A DNA stretch of 64,000 nt. Source: UBA1413 sp964567485 (lineage in GTDB: Bacteria; Bacteroidota; Bacteroidia; Bacteroidales; Prolixibacteraceae). The stretch is from assembly GCA_964567485.1 (NCBI GenBank), contig CAZMMX010000003.1, forward strand, positions 1 to 64,000, given 5' to 3'. Shown here piece after piece: positions 8,313 through 17,088 of this stretch. The stretch's first letter is position 1, and each line of letters begins with the position of its first letter. Position numbers and translations under genes: made by a program. The notes beneath the pieces are model-generated. The model was given only the letters and a program-made list of their open reading frames with translations. It ran no database searches and was not told the DNA's origin.

Positions 8313-8427
8313 TCATTTCCCTTCTGCTCCGGAATATTGAGACTTTTCACGGTAGAACCGAAAAGAAATGAGCATACCCGGAATTGCACCGAACACCGGA
8401 AAACCGCACTACATGTCACAAGAGAGA

Positions 8428-8841
8428 TTAGAGCAGGGTTCCCAGGTTTTGCCGGTGGAAGCTTTTTTTCCCGCAAGCCGGACAGGTGGCCCGTTTCAAC
8501 CTGTGGATATTGGTGAGTCTCAACCGCGACCGGCACTTCATGCACTTGAAACGGCTGGTGTGAAGCAACTGATCCTCATCAGAAAGATTGACCTGCACCT
8601 TACCATGCAATAAGTGGCACTTCGGACATTTGTACACCTGAAAAGTAGCCTCGATCATCAACCCCGGATGCTGCACGGCCAGCTTATCTATCTTATTGTG
8701 GATCTCGTAATGGAATAACTTTTGGTTCGACGAAACATACTCCTCATAACTCTGCGGCTTTACCAAATAACCATGCCCCTGCTTGTAATACTCTTCGTAT
8801 CCGCAGTGACTGCATTTATAGGAATAGGCATGTCCAATCAT
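8428..8841 (-). CDS. Double zinc-ribbon protein, unknown function
   Basis: 137 residues from the ATG at 8841, where MIGHAYSYKC begins. An ATG 17 codons upstream would add a hydrophobic stretch and is possible but less natural before a zinc ribbon. Four CxxC pairs are visible (CSHC, CPKC, CMKC, CPAC), enough for two zinc ribbons separated by a charged middle region. The pattern resembles small nucleic-acid or protein-binding zinc proteins, with no catalytic motif. Convergent with gntP (115 bp apart) and divergent from sdhC. Function unknown. Confidence 0.75.
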   Translation of the reverse strand: MIGHAYSYKCSHCGYEEYYKQGHGYLVKPQSYEEYVSSNQKLFHYEIHNKIDKLAVQHPGLMIEATFQVYKCPKCHLLHGKVQVNLSDEDQLLHTSRFKCMKCRSRLRLTNIHRLKRATCPACGKKSFHRQNLGTLL

Positions 8842-8895
8842 CAGAAACCATTTGAGTGCCAATAAAAATAAGTAAAAAGAAAAGGATATCAAAAT

Positions 8896-8913
8896 ATCGA
8901 TTTTAGAATCGAT
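8896..8913. promoter_or_regulatory. Inverted repeat between the zinc-ribbon gene and sdhC
   Basis: ATCGATT-TTAG-AATCGAT is a perfect 7-4-7 inverted repeat in the divergent intergenic region, about 30 bp upstream of the sdhC -33 box and about 55 bp upstream of the zinc-ribbon start. It could be an operator for either gene; no T-tract suggests a terminator. Confidence 0.35.
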
Positions 8914-8942
8914 TTAAATTACCACCAGGCAGGGCACATTCC

Positions 8943-8973
8943 TTTGAAAGAAGGCGGGGTTCCACTATTTTTG
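8943..8973 (+). promoter_or_regulatory. Consensus Bacteroidota promoter of sdhCAB
   Basis: TTTG (8943-8946), exactly 19 bp, then TATTTTTG (8966-8973), a perfect match to TTTG-N19-TAnnTTTG. Start of transcription would be near 8980, giving a leader of about 40 nt. Confidence 0.8.
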
Positions 8974-9019
8974 CCCTTCTCAATGACCGGCATAACTGTT
9001 TAATTTAAACATACTTTAT

Positions 9020-9703
9020 ATGAGCAAATTCATTTACGCGTCAATTGGCCGTAAATTCCTGATGAGCGTGACGGGTATCTTCCTGTTACTTTTTATCTTG
9101 GTCCATTTGACGATCAATTTGTTGTTGATTTTCGACGACAGCGGGGAGTTATACAACCAGGGTGCCCATTTCATGGTCACCAATCCTGCTATTAAGGTTG
9201 TGGAGCCCATCCTTGCGCTGGGATTTCTGGTCCATATCATCTGGTCACTGCTGATTTCCTGGGAGAACTACAAGGCCCGTCCGGTGAAGTACAAAAAACA
9301 GGATCTTTCGGTGGCCAGCAGCTGGGCATCGCGGAACATGCTGATCCTGGGGGCGTTGATTTTTGTGTTCCTGGTGATCCACCTTGCCAACTTTTACTGG
9401 AAGATCAAGTTCACCGGCCATGAGCTTCTCGAAACAGGCATGGCCCCGGGAAGCGACATGCACAACACCTACCTGTTGGTGAGCGACCTGTTTAAGAACA
9501 GCTGGGTTTACAGTCTGCTTTACATTATCGGGGGCTGCCTTCTGGGACTTCATGTGACGCATGGGTTCTGGTCAGCCTTGCAGACCATCGGCTTTAACAA
9601 CAAGAACTGGCTTAACCGTCTGCAGTTCATTGCCAAAGTCTATGCTGTCATCGTGGCCGTCGGCTTCGCCATCATTCCGCTCTATTTCATGATTAAGTTT
9701 TAA
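9020..9703 (+). CDS. sdhC: Succinate dehydrogenase/fumarate reductase cytochrome b subunit
   Basis: 227 residues, ATG start downstream of a consensus promoter. Five membrane helices fit the diheme cytochrome b558 type used by Bacteroidota and Wolinella-type enzymes. Histidines in membrane segments (LFILVHLTINLL, GFLVHIIWSLL, VFLVIHLANFYW, LGLHVTHGFW) are candidate heme ligands. It anchors the SdhAB subunits in the inner membrane and exchanges electrons with quinone; in anaerobic relatives the complex works as a menaquinol:fumarate reductase. First gene of sdhCAB, with 19 bp to sdhA. Confidence 0.95.
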   Translation: MSKFIYASIGRKFLMSVTGIFLLLFILVHLTINLLLIFDDSGELYNQGAHFMVTNPAIKVVEPILALGFLVHIIWSLLISWENYKARPVKYKKQDLSVASSWASRNMLILGALIFVFLVIHLANFYWKIKFTGHELLETGMAPGSDMHNTYLLVSDLFKNSWVYSLLYIIGGCLLGLHVTHGFWSALQTIGFNNKNWLNRLQFIAKVYAVIVAVGFAIIPLYFMIKF

Positions 9704-9722
9704 CCGTTAAACGAAGTTGAAC

Positions 9723-11663
9723 ATGCAGAACCTTGATTCAAAGATACCTGCCGGTCCATTGGCGGAGAAGTGGTCGAAGCACAAAGCCGCCATCAGGGTG
9801 GTGAGTCCGGCCAATAAAAGAAAACTGGAGGTCATCGTGGTGGGCACAGGTCTCGGAGGAGCCTCTGCCGCGGCGTCGCTGGCAGAACTGGGATACAACG
9901 TGAAAGCCTTCTGTTATCAGGACAGTCCGCGCCGCGCCCATTCCATCGCCGCCCAGGGGGGAATCAACGCCGCCAAGAACTACCAGAACGATAACGACTC
10001 GGTTTACCGTCTTTTCTACGACACCATCAAGGGGGGAGACTACCGTGCCCGTGAAGCCAATGTTTACCGCCTGGCGGAAGTGTCACCCAATATCATCGAC
10101 CAGTGTGTGGCCCAGGGAGTGCCCTTTGCCCGTGAATATGGCGGATTACTCGACAACCGCTCCTTCGGGGGTGTGCTGGTGAGCCGCACCTTTTATGCCC
10201 GCGGCCAAACCGGCCAGCAGCTGCTCCTGGGAGCCTACCAGGCCCTCAACCGGCAAATCGCCAAGGGCAACGTCAAAATGTACAGCCGCCATGAAATGCT
10301 CGACGTGGTAATCATCGACGGAAAAGCCCGCGGAATCATCGCCCGCGACCTGATCACCGGCGAGGTAAAACGCTTCGGCGCCCATGCCGTGGTGGTGGCC
10401 ACCGGCGGCTACGGAAATGTCTTTTTCCTCTCTACCAACGCCATGGGAAGCAACGGCTCAGCAGCCTGGCAGTGCTACAAAAAAGGCGCCATGTTCGCCA
10501 ATCCCTGCTTCGTACAGATCCACCCCACCTGCATTCCCGTGCACGGCGACCAACAGTCCAAACTCACCCTGATGTCGGAATCGCTGCGTAACGACGGCCG
10601 GGTATGGGTACCGAAGAAAATGGATGATGCCCGGAAACTGCGTGAGGGAAAGATCGGCCCCAACGACATTCCCGATGAAGACCGCGATTTCTACCTCGAA
10701 CGCAGGTACCCCTCTTACGGTAACCTGGTGCCCCGTGACGTGGCCTCACGGGCAGCCAAGGAGAGATGTGACGCCGGATTTGGAGTCAACTCAGAAGGAA
10801 AAGCCGTTTACCTCGACTTCAAATATGCCATCGATAGGCTGGGACGCAGCGTCATCGAGGAACGCTATGGCAACCTCTTCCAGATGTATGAGAAAATCAC
10901 CGACCAGGATCCCTATAAAGTACCGATGCAGATCTATCCCGCCATCCACTATACCATGGGAGGAACCTGGGTCGACTACAACCTGATGACCACGGTGCCG
11001 GGGCTTTACTCCATCGGAGAAGCCAATTTCTCGGACCATGGCGCCAACAGACTGGGAGCTTCAGCACTCATGCAAGGCCTCGCCGACGGATATTTCGTCC
11101 TCCCCTATACCATCGGTGACTACCTCGCCGGAGAAATCATGACCCCCAAAACCGACACCAACGCCCCAGAATTTGCTGCGGCCGAGAAAAACGTGTCACA
11201 ACGCCTCGAAAAACTCTTCAACATCAAAGGCACCAAAACCGTCGACTATTACCATAAAAAACTGGGGACCATCATGTGGGATCATGTGGGCATGTCACGC
11301 AATGAAGAGGGTTTGAAAAAAGCCGTCGCCATGATCAGAGAACTCCGCGACGAGTTCTGGAAAAACGTGAAAGTCCCCGGAGAGATGAACAACCTGAATC
11401 CTGAACTGGAAAAGGCAGGACGAGTGGCCGATTTCTTCGACATTGGCGAATTGATGGCCCTCGACGCCCTCAACCGTAACGAGTCGTGCGGCGGCCATTT
11501 CAGGGAGGAATCGGTGACCGAAGATGGAGAAGCCCTCCGCAATGACGACAATTACACCTATGTGTCGGTCTGGGATCATCAGGGCGAAGGCAAAGAGCCT
11601 CTCCTTATTAAGGAACCCCTTATTTTTGAGAGTATTAAATTAACACAGCGGAGTTATAAATAA
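9723..11663 (+). CDS. sdhA: Succinate dehydrogenase/fumarate reductase flavoprotein subunit
   Basis: 646 residues from the ATG at 9723; an in-frame TTG at 9717 is not needed. The FAD-binding Rossmann motif GTGLGGASAA is at residues 41-50, and HSIAAQGGINA (His73) is the site of covalent FAD attachment in the family. The substrate-binding and catalytic region includes FVQIHPTCIP, the helical segment around SYGNLVPRDVASRA, and the C-terminal FAD contact HGANRLGASALMQGLADG. The subunit interconverts succinate and fumarate and passes electrons to the iron-sulfur subunit. Second gene of the operon, 8 bp before sdhB. Confidence 0.97.
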   Translation: MQNLDSKIPAGPLAEKWSKHKAAIRVVSPANKRKLEVIVVGTGLGGASAAASLAELGYNVKAFCYQDSPRRAHSIAAQGGINAAKNYQNDNDSVYRLFYDTIKGGDYRAREANVYRLAEVSPNIIDQCVAQGVPFAREYGGLLDNRSFGGVLVSRTFYARGQTGQQLLLGAYQALNRQIAKGNVKMYSRHEMLDVVIIDGKARGIIARDLITGEVKRFGAHAVVVATGGYGNVFFLSTNAMGSNGSAAWQCYKKGAMFANPCFVQIHPTCIPVHGDQQSKLTLMSESLRNDGRVWVPKKMDDARKLREGKIGPNDIPDEDRDFYLERRYPSYGNLVPRDVASRAAKERCDAGFGVNSEGKAVYLDFKYAIDRLGRSVIEERYGNLFQMYEKITDQDPYKVPMQIYPAIHYTMGGTWVDYNLMTTVPGLYSIGEANFSDHGANRLGASALMQGLADGYFVLPYTIGDYLAGEIMTPKTDTNAPEFAAAEKNVSQRLEKLFNIKGTKTVDYYHKKLGTIMWDHVGMSRNEEGLKKAVAMIRELRDEFWKNVKVPGEMNNLNPELEKAGRVADFFDIGELMALDALNRNESCGGHFREESVTEDGEALRNDDNYTYVSVWDHQGEGKEPLLIKEPLIFESIKLTQRSYK

Positions 11664-11671
11664 CCGGAACC

Positions 11672-12433
11672 ATGGCTGACAAAATTCTGAATAAACTCAA
11701 TATCGAAGTGTGGCGGCAAAATAACGCCAAAGCCAAAGGAAAATTCGAGACCTACACTATAGAAAACATATCGACAGGGACCTCATTCCTTGAGATGTTG
11801 GACATATTGAATAATGACCTGATTGAGAAGGGCATCGACCCGATTGCCTTTGACCACGACTGCCGTGAAGGGATTTGCGGAACCTGCAGTCTGTACATCA
11901 ACGGAAGGCCCCATGGCCCCGATTCGGACGTCACCACCTGCCAGTTGCACATGCGCAAATTCAAGGACGGGGATACCATCACCATAGAACCCTGGCGTGC
12001 CAAGGCTTTCCCGGTGATTAAGGATTTGGTGGTCAACCGTTCGGCCTTTGAGAAAATCCTCCAGGCCGGAGGGTTTGTCTCGGTAAACACCGGTGGTGTT
12101 CCCGACGGAAATGCCATTCTCATCAGCCATGAAGATGCCGAAGAGGCCATGGATGCCGCTTCCTGCATCGGTTGCGGTGCCTGCGTGGCCGCCTGTAAAA
12201 ACTCGTCAGCCATGCTCTTCGTCTCGGCAAAGGTCTCCCAACTGGCCAAGCTCCCGCAAGGCCGCGTGGAAGCCAAAACCCGCGCACGTAACATGGTGGC
12301 CAAAATGGACGAACTCGGATTCGGAGGATGCACCAACACCCAAGCCTGCGAAGCAGAATGCCCCAAGAGCATCTCCATTTCCAACATCGCCCGCCTCAAC
12401 AGGGAATACCTCACGGCACGATTCTCGGAATAG
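11672..12433 (+). CDS. sdhB: Succinate dehydrogenase/fumarate reductase iron-sulfur subunit
   Basis: 253 residues. The N-terminal ferredoxin fold carries the [2Fe-2S] ligands Cys64, Cys69, Cys72 (DCREGICGTC) and Cys90. The C-terminal domain has CIGCGACVAAC for one cluster and ACEAECPKSI for the other, as expected for a subunit with [2Fe-2S], [4Fe-4S] and [3Fe-4S] centres. It carries electrons between the flavoprotein and the cytochrome b subunit. Last gene of the operon; a strong terminator follows about 115 bp downstream. Confidence 0.97.
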   Translation: MADKILNKLNIEVWRQNNAKAKGKFETYTIENISTGTSFLEMLDILNNDLIEKGIDPIAFDHDCREGICGTCSLYINGRPHGPDSDVTTCQLHMRKFKDGDTITIEPWRAKAFPVIKDLVVNRSAFEKILQAGGFVSVNTGGVPDGNAILISHEDAEEAMDAASCIGCGACVAACKNSSAMLFVSAKVSQLAKLPQGRVEAKTRARNMVAKMDELGFGGCTNTQACEAECPKSISISNIARLNREYLTARFSE

Positions 12434-12548
12434 TCTGCCACTGTGATGGTCCCCGGCAGGCCTTGCTGAGGGTCACCCCAGGAATTGAAGGTGCTGCACC
12501 AAAGATGTATTACCTGTCGGTTAATTTTCCTTAAATATCTGAACAGAG

Positions 12549-12592
12549 CCTCCCGAATTAATTGGTTTTGATTAATTTCGGGAGGTTTTTTA
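12549..12592 (+). terminator. Rho-independent terminator of sdhCAB
   Basis: Stem CCTCCCGAATTAAT / ATTAATTTCGGGAGG with a short loop, followed by TTTTTT at 12586-12591. Strong hairpin with a T-tract on the plus strand. Confidence 0.85.
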
Positions 12593-12598
12593 ATTTTA
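12567..12598 (+). promoter_or_regulatory. Possible fba promoter overlapping the sdhB terminator
   Basis: TTTG at 12567-12570 in the terminator loop, 20-bp spacer, TAATTTTA at 12591-12598, one base off the -7 consensus. This is the best promoter-like pair upstream of fba, whose ATG is at 12620. Confidence 0.4.
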
Positions 12599-12619
12599 CA
12601 GGTACAAATATTTATAAAT

Positions 12620-13621
12620 ATGGCAATCAGTTATAAAGAATTAGGTTTGGTGAACACCCGCAAGATGTTTGCCGATGCTGTCGATGGCGGTTATGCCATT
12701 CCGGCTTACAATTTTAACAACATGGAGCAGCTCCAGGCCATCATCAGCGCTTGTGTGGAAACCAAATCACCGGTGATCCTCCAGGTCTCCAAGGGGGCCC
12801 GCCAGTATGCCAACCAAACGCTTCTGCGCTACATGGCCCAGGGAGCCGTGGAATTCGCCAAAGAACTGAGCAACGGCGCCGGCATTCCCATCGCCCTGCA
12901 CCTCGACCATGGCGACACCTTCGAAACCGCCAAGGACTGCATCGACATGGGTTTCTCCTCGGTGATGATCGACGGATCGCACCACCCCTACGAGAAAAAT
13001 ATCGAACTCACCCGCCAGGTGGTGGAATACGCCCACAAATACGACGTGACCGTCGAAGGTGAACTGGGAGTCCTCTCAGGCATCGAAGATGACGTGGTGG
13101 CAGCCCGATCGGTCTATACCAACCCCGACGATGTGATTGACTTCACCCAGAAAACCGGGGTCGATTCCCTGGCCATCTCCATCGGCACATCACACGGAGC
13201 CAACAAGTTCACCCCAGCCCAGTGCACCCGCAATGAGGAAGGCATACTCGTTCCCCCGCCGCTGCGCTTCGACATTCTGGAAGAAATAGAACGCCGTCTT
13301 CCCGGATTTCCCATCGTCCTCCACGGAGCCTCATCGGTTCCCGCCGACCTGGTGAAAATCATCAACACCCATGGGGGCGCCCTGAAAGATGCCGTGGGTA
13401 TCCCGGAATCACAACTCCGCCGTGCCGCCGCCTCTTCGGTGTGCAAAATCAACATCGACTCCGACGGCCGTATCGCCATGACGGCAGCCATCCGCAAGGT
13501 ATTCGTCGAAAAACCGGGAGAATTCGACCCCCGCAAATACCTGGGACCCGCCCGCGACAGCCTCAAGGAACTTTACAAACACAAGATCATCAACGTGCTG
13601 GGATCCAACAACCGTATCTGA
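12620..13621 (+). CDS. fba: Class II fructose-1,6-bisphosphate aldolase
   Basis: 333 residues, ATG start. This glycolytic/gluconeogenic enzyme interconverts fructose 1,6-bisphosphate with dihydroxyacetone phosphate and glyceraldehyde 3-phosphate using Zn. The zinc/active-site motif ALHLDHGDT is at residues 92-100 (Asp96, His97), followed by MIDGSHHPYEKN, VEGELGVLSGIEDD and the phosphate loop VLHGASSVPADLV. Length and motifs fit the long class IIB form. Single-gene unit framed by terminators on both sides. Confidence 0.95.
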   Translation: MAISYKELGLVNTRKMFADAVDGGYAIPAYNFNNMEQLQAIISACVETKSPVILQVSKGARQYANQTLLRYMAQGAVEFAKELSNGAGIPIALHLDHGDTFETAKDCIDMGFSSVMIDGSHHPYEKNIELTRQVVEYAHKYDVTVEGELGVLSGIEDDVVAARSVYTNPDDVIDFTQKTGVDSLAISIGTSHGANKFTPAQCTRNEEGILVPPPLRFDILEEIERRLPGFPIVLHGASSVPADLVKIINTHGGALKDAVGIPESQLRRAAASSVCKINIDSDGRIAMTAAIRKVFVEKPGEFDPRKYLGPARDSLKELYKHKIINVLGSNNRI

Positions 13622-13636
13622 TTCCCGCCGATACAT

Positions 13637-13677
13637 AAAAGAGAGCGCCGCTGAACCTTCAGCGGCGCTCTCTTTTT
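13637..13677. terminator. Bidirectional terminator between fba and the S9 peptidase gene
   Basis: Perfect stem GAGAGCGCCGCTGAA / TTCAGCGGCGCTCTC (13641-13672) with a 2-nt loop, AAAA on the left and TTTTTT on the right, so it can end both the plus-strand fba and the minus-strand peptidase transcripts. Confidence 0.9.
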
Positions 13678-13697
13678 TCGTGGTTATGGTCCAAACC

Positions 13698-15620
13698 CTA
13701 TTCCCCGCCAACCTGGCCGGTCTCTTCCACCGGCTTCAGATGTTTGTCGAGGAAGGTAATCATGGCCTTGTAAAACTCAAAGCGGTTCTCCTCGTTGTGG
13801 AAACCGTGGCCTTCGTTATCCTTAACCATATAATCGACATCGATGCCGCGAGCTTTCAGGGCCGCGACCATCTGGTCCGATTCGTCCTTGTTGACCCGCG
13901 GGTCATTGGCGCCCTGGGCTACAAAGAGCGGAGCCACGATCTTATCGGCATTCAGGGCCGGAGAGACCTGGGCCAGCATCAGCGAATCCTGCACCGGATC
14001 CCCCACCATTTCGGTGAGCATGTCAAGGAGCGGCTTCCAGTAGGGAGGAATGGTCTTCAGGAAGGTAAACATATTGGATACCCCCACATAATCCACTCCG
14101 GCGGCATAGAGTTCGGGGGTTTTGGTAAGCCCCGCCAGGGTGGCATATCCTCCATAGCTGCCGCCATAGATGGCGATGCGCTCCGGGTCGGCGATGCCCT
14201 GCTCAATGAGCCAGTTCACCCCGTCGGTAATGTCGTCCTGCATGGTAAGGCCCCACTGTTTGAAGGAAGCTTCCCAGAATGCCCTGCCATAGCCTGTGGA
14301 TCCCCGGAAATTCATCTGCAGCACGGCATAGCCATTGTTGGCCAGGAACTGCACCTCGGGATTGAAACCCCAGGTATCACGGGCCCAGGGACCTCCATGC
14401 GGATTGACCACCACCGGCAATTTTTCAGCCTTTACCCCCTTCGGAAGGGTCAGGTAGCCGTGGATCGTCAAGCCGTCACGCGAGGTGTAACTGATGGGTT
14501 TCATTTCGGCCAGTTCCTCCTCCTTCAGCCAGGGCGAGAGATCGGCCAAATGGGTCAGATCCTTCGTATTCCGGTCATAGAAATAATAGGCGCCGCGGCT
14601 GCGATCACTGTAAGTGCGGAAAATCAACTTGTCCTCATTTTTGTTGTAACCGGCCAGCACCACTTCATATCCCGGAAGCTTCTCTCCCACTGATGTAATG
14701 ACAGATTCGGCTTCCGCATCGAAGAAATGGCGTTTATCCTTGTCGGTGGTCCAGGTTACCCAAAGCAGTTTTTTATCCTTACGGGAGAAATTCACCCCTT
14801 CCACGTCCGCTTCCGGAGTCTCAAAGATCACCTCATTCTCCTTTCCGTTGGCGATGTCAAAGAGAACCAGGGCGCTTTTATCGCGGCCCAGATTTGAAAG
14901 GGCATAGACCATTTTGTTATCGAAGGTGAAGAGAACCGGCGACAGGGTCTCCTTAAAGCTCGTCGTCAGTACCGGAGCAAAGGGCTCAGCTTCGGTTTCC
15001 CGGAAGAGGATGGTCTGGTTCACCCCGTCGGTGGCGAAGGCCACCCTGAGTTTTCCATCGTGGTCGGTCATCCAGCCGGTGATGTTTCCGGGGTTCTCGG
15101 CCAGCATGGTCAGCTCACCGGTCACCACGTTGAGACGATAAGGGTCGAATACCGTAGGATCACGCTGATTCAGGCTGACAATCACCACATCCTCCACATC
15201 GCGCAAATCATCAATGAACTGGGTGCGGACTTTCTCAATGACCGTCAATCCCTTCAGCTCACTGCCGTCGGCATTGACCCCGTAAAGATGAAAATTCTCG
15301 TCGCCACCGGTATCCTTGAGGTACAAAAGGCGATTGTCGCCTTTCCAGAGGTACCCGGCAATATCACGGGCGGTCTCGGAAGTGATCCTCACGGCCGAAT
15401 CGGCTCCCACTTTTTGCACGAACAGGTTCAGCCTCGACTCCCAGGGAGCCAGGTAAGAGAAAAACTCACCGTTGGGTGAAAGCTGAAAAGCCGTCTTTTC
15501 AGAATTGCGGAAGAAATCTTCCAGGGGGATCAGCGGCGCCCTTTGGGATAACTTCTGCGTTGCGTTTTCGCACGACGCCATAAGCGCCAGAAGTGTCATA
15601 ACAACCATCAGTTTTTTCAT
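13698..15620 (-). CDS. Prolyl-oligopeptidase family (S9) serine peptidase, lipoprotein
   Basis: 640 residues. A lipoprotein signal peptide with lipobox LMASC at residues 13-17 puts it in the periplasm or on the outer membrane. The middle is a beta-propeller region (repeats such as GKLRVAFATDG and DKLIFRTYSDRSRG), followed by the alpha/beta hydrolase domain: nucleophile Ser in GGSYGGYATLAG, acid Asp in ANDPRVNKDES, and His in NEGHGFHNEENR. It cuts short peptides, usually after proline or at other exo/oligopeptide sites. It lies 62 bp downstream of a membrane fusion protein gene on the same strand and may share its transcript. Confidence 0.93.
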   Translation of the reverse strand: MKKLMVVMTLLALMASCENATQKLSQRAPLIPLEDFFRNSEKTAFQLSPNGEFFSYLAPWESRLNLFVQKVGADSAVRITSETARDIAGYLWKGDNRLLYLKDTGGDENFHLYGVNADGSELKGLTVIEKVRTQFIDDLRDVEDVVIVSLNQRDPTVFDPYRLNVVTGELTMLAENPGNITGWMTDHDGKLRVAFATDGVNQTILFRETEAEPFAPVLTTSFKETLSPVLFTFDNKMVYALSNLGRDKSALVLFDIANGKENEVIFETPEADVEGVNFSRKDKKLLWVTWTTDKDKRHFFDAEAESVITSVGEKLPGYEVVLAGYNKNEDKLIFRTYSDRSRGAYYFYDRNTKDLTHLADLSPWLKEEELAEMKPISYTSRDGLTIHGYLTLPKGVKAEKLPVVVNPHGGPWARDTWGFNPEVQFLANNGYAVLQMNFRGSTGYGRAFWEASFKQWGLTMQDDITDGVNWLIEQGIADPERIAIYGGSYGGYATLAGLTKTPELYAAGVDYVGVSNMFTFLKTIPPYWKPLLDMLTEMVGDPVQDSLMLAQVSPALNADKIVAPLFVAQGANDPRVNKDESDQMVAALKARGIDVDYMVKDNEGHGFHNEENRFEFYKAMITFLDKHLKPVEETGQVGGE

Positions 15621-15682
15621 ATGTTTAAAATATTAAGTTGAAATGGTCCATTCCGCGAAACAGGAAAACAGGAGGCCCCTCA

Positions 15683-16984
15683 CTACTTATCCCCGGTTCC
15701 AAAGAGCTCCTTTTCGGTGACGACTTTCACCAGCATGCTGTCCTTCAGCGTCTTGCTTACCACATTATAGGGACCGGTCACGATTTCAGTGCCTGGTTGC
15801 AATCCCCGGGTGATTTCGATATAGAGATTATCCTGGATCCCTGAGGTGACCACGTTTTTATAAGCTCTGCCATCGCGAATGGTGAAAACCACCTCCTCCT
15901 TTTCATCGTCGACCAGGGGTTTACTGCTGTTGCGGGTACGGGCAGCCCTGTAAGTGGTATCGTTCTTAAGACGGGTGGTGACCGCCTGCACGGGGACTGC
16001 CGTAATTCCGGAACGGGAAAGGGTGAGGATGTCAACGGTCGCCGACATTCCCGGTCTGAAGGGGTATTTTACCGACCGGGCAGAGTCAATCAGGTCGGCA
16101 TAGGAGGCCGGCAGCAGAAATATCTTCACCTCAAAATTGGTGACCTGGTCGGAAGCGGTTCCCGAGGTGCGTGCCGAATTGGCAATTTCGGTGACCACGC
16201 CCTTGAATTTCCGGTTCAGGTAGGCGTCGACTTCCACCAGGGCAGTATCTCCCACGCTTACCCTGACAATGTCGTTCTCGTTGACGTCTACCAAAACTTC
16301 CATTTGGTTGAGGTCGGCGATGACCATGGTCTCAGTACCTGCATACATGCCGGTTCCCACCACGCGTTCTCCCTTTTCAACATCAAGACGGGAAACCGTT
16401 CCGGCGATGGGAGCGAAAATCCTGGTTTTGGTGAGCTGTTCATGTGCTTCCGCCACCGAGGCTTCGTTGCTCTTTACCGTATACCGGGCTGCCCTGACCT
16501 CGGCTTCCGCGACTTTATAAGAGGCCTGGGCAGTCTCAAACTCCGCCAGCGGAATGGTCTGCGACTCATACAGCTGCTTTGCCCTCTTGAAGGAGAGTTC
16601 CCGCTCGATGAGCTGGGCTTCCGTCTGGGCCAAACGGGCATGCGACGAGTTGAGCGCTGCCTCGGCACGGCTGAGCGCCGACTGGTAAACCTCGGGCTTG
16701 ATGGTCAGAAGGGGATCCCCCGGCTGCACCTGGTCTCCCTCCTCGACATACAACTCAATGATCTCTCCCGAAACATCGGGACTTATTTTCACCTCGGTCT
16801 GGGGCTGAATCTTTCCATTGGCAGTGATCTGCTCCGTAATGGTGCGCACTTCCGCCTTCCCGGCCAATACCTTCACCGTCAGCTCTGTACCAAACCATCC
16901 TTGTTTTTTCCCCACCACCAGCAAAACGATCGCCAACACCAATATTCCCAAAACCCAGGGCAGTAGCTTCTTTGGCTTGTTCAT
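15683..16984 (-). CDS. Efflux periplasmic adaptor (HlyD/MacA-type membrane fusion protein)
   Basis: 433 residues, ATG start. One N-terminal membrane helix (WVLGILVLAIVLLVVG) is followed by the lipoyl/barrel-sandwich halves (VSGEIIELYVEEGDQVQPGDPL and IFAPIAGTVSRLDVEKG) separated by a coiled-coil hairpin of about 100 residues rich in A, E, Q and R, then beta-barrel and membrane-proximal domains. Such adaptors link an inner-membrane ABC pump to a TolC channel. No pump or TolC gene is adjacent: metH lies upstream and the S9 peptidase downstream. Its transporter must be elsewhere, or it is the remnant of a cluster. The complete pump at 45.4-51.3 kb has its own adaptor. Confidence 0.9.
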   Translation of the reverse strand: MNKPKKLLPWVLGILVLAIVLLVVGKKQGWFGTELTVKVLAGKAEVRTITEQITANGKIQPQTEVKISPDVSGEIIELYVEEGDQVQPGDPLLTIKPEVYQSALSRAEAALNSSHARLAQTEAQLIERELSFKRAKQLYESQTIPLAEFETAQASYKVAEAEVRAARYTVKSNEASVAEAHEQLTKTRIFAPIAGTVSRLDVEKGERVVGTGMYAGTETMVIADLNQMEVLVDVNENDIVRVSVGDTALVEVDAYLNRKFKGVVTEIANSARTSGTASDQVTNFEVKIFLLPASYADLIDSARSVKYPFRPGMSATVDILTLSRSGITAVPVQAVTTRLKNDTTYRAARTRNSSKPLVDDEKEEVVFTIRDGRAYKNVVTSGIQDNLYIEITRGLQPGTEIVTGPYNVVSKTLKDSMLVKVVTEKELFGTGDK

Positions 16985-17088
16985 GATATAGGTTTGATTG
17001 ATAAGTACATCATAAAGGTCTAAAATTACAACCTTTTAGCCATCATTAAAAGCCTTAATTCCAAAATCTTCACTCTTATGTGGCCCTC

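Noticed and set aside
7517..8545. Minus-strand open frame of 342 codons
   Set aside because: Antisense to the GntP permease; Ser/Arg/Pro-rich low-complexity translation.
13680..14693. Plus-strand open frame of 337 codons
   Set aside because: Antisense to the S9 peptidase catalytic domain, whose triad motifs are intact.
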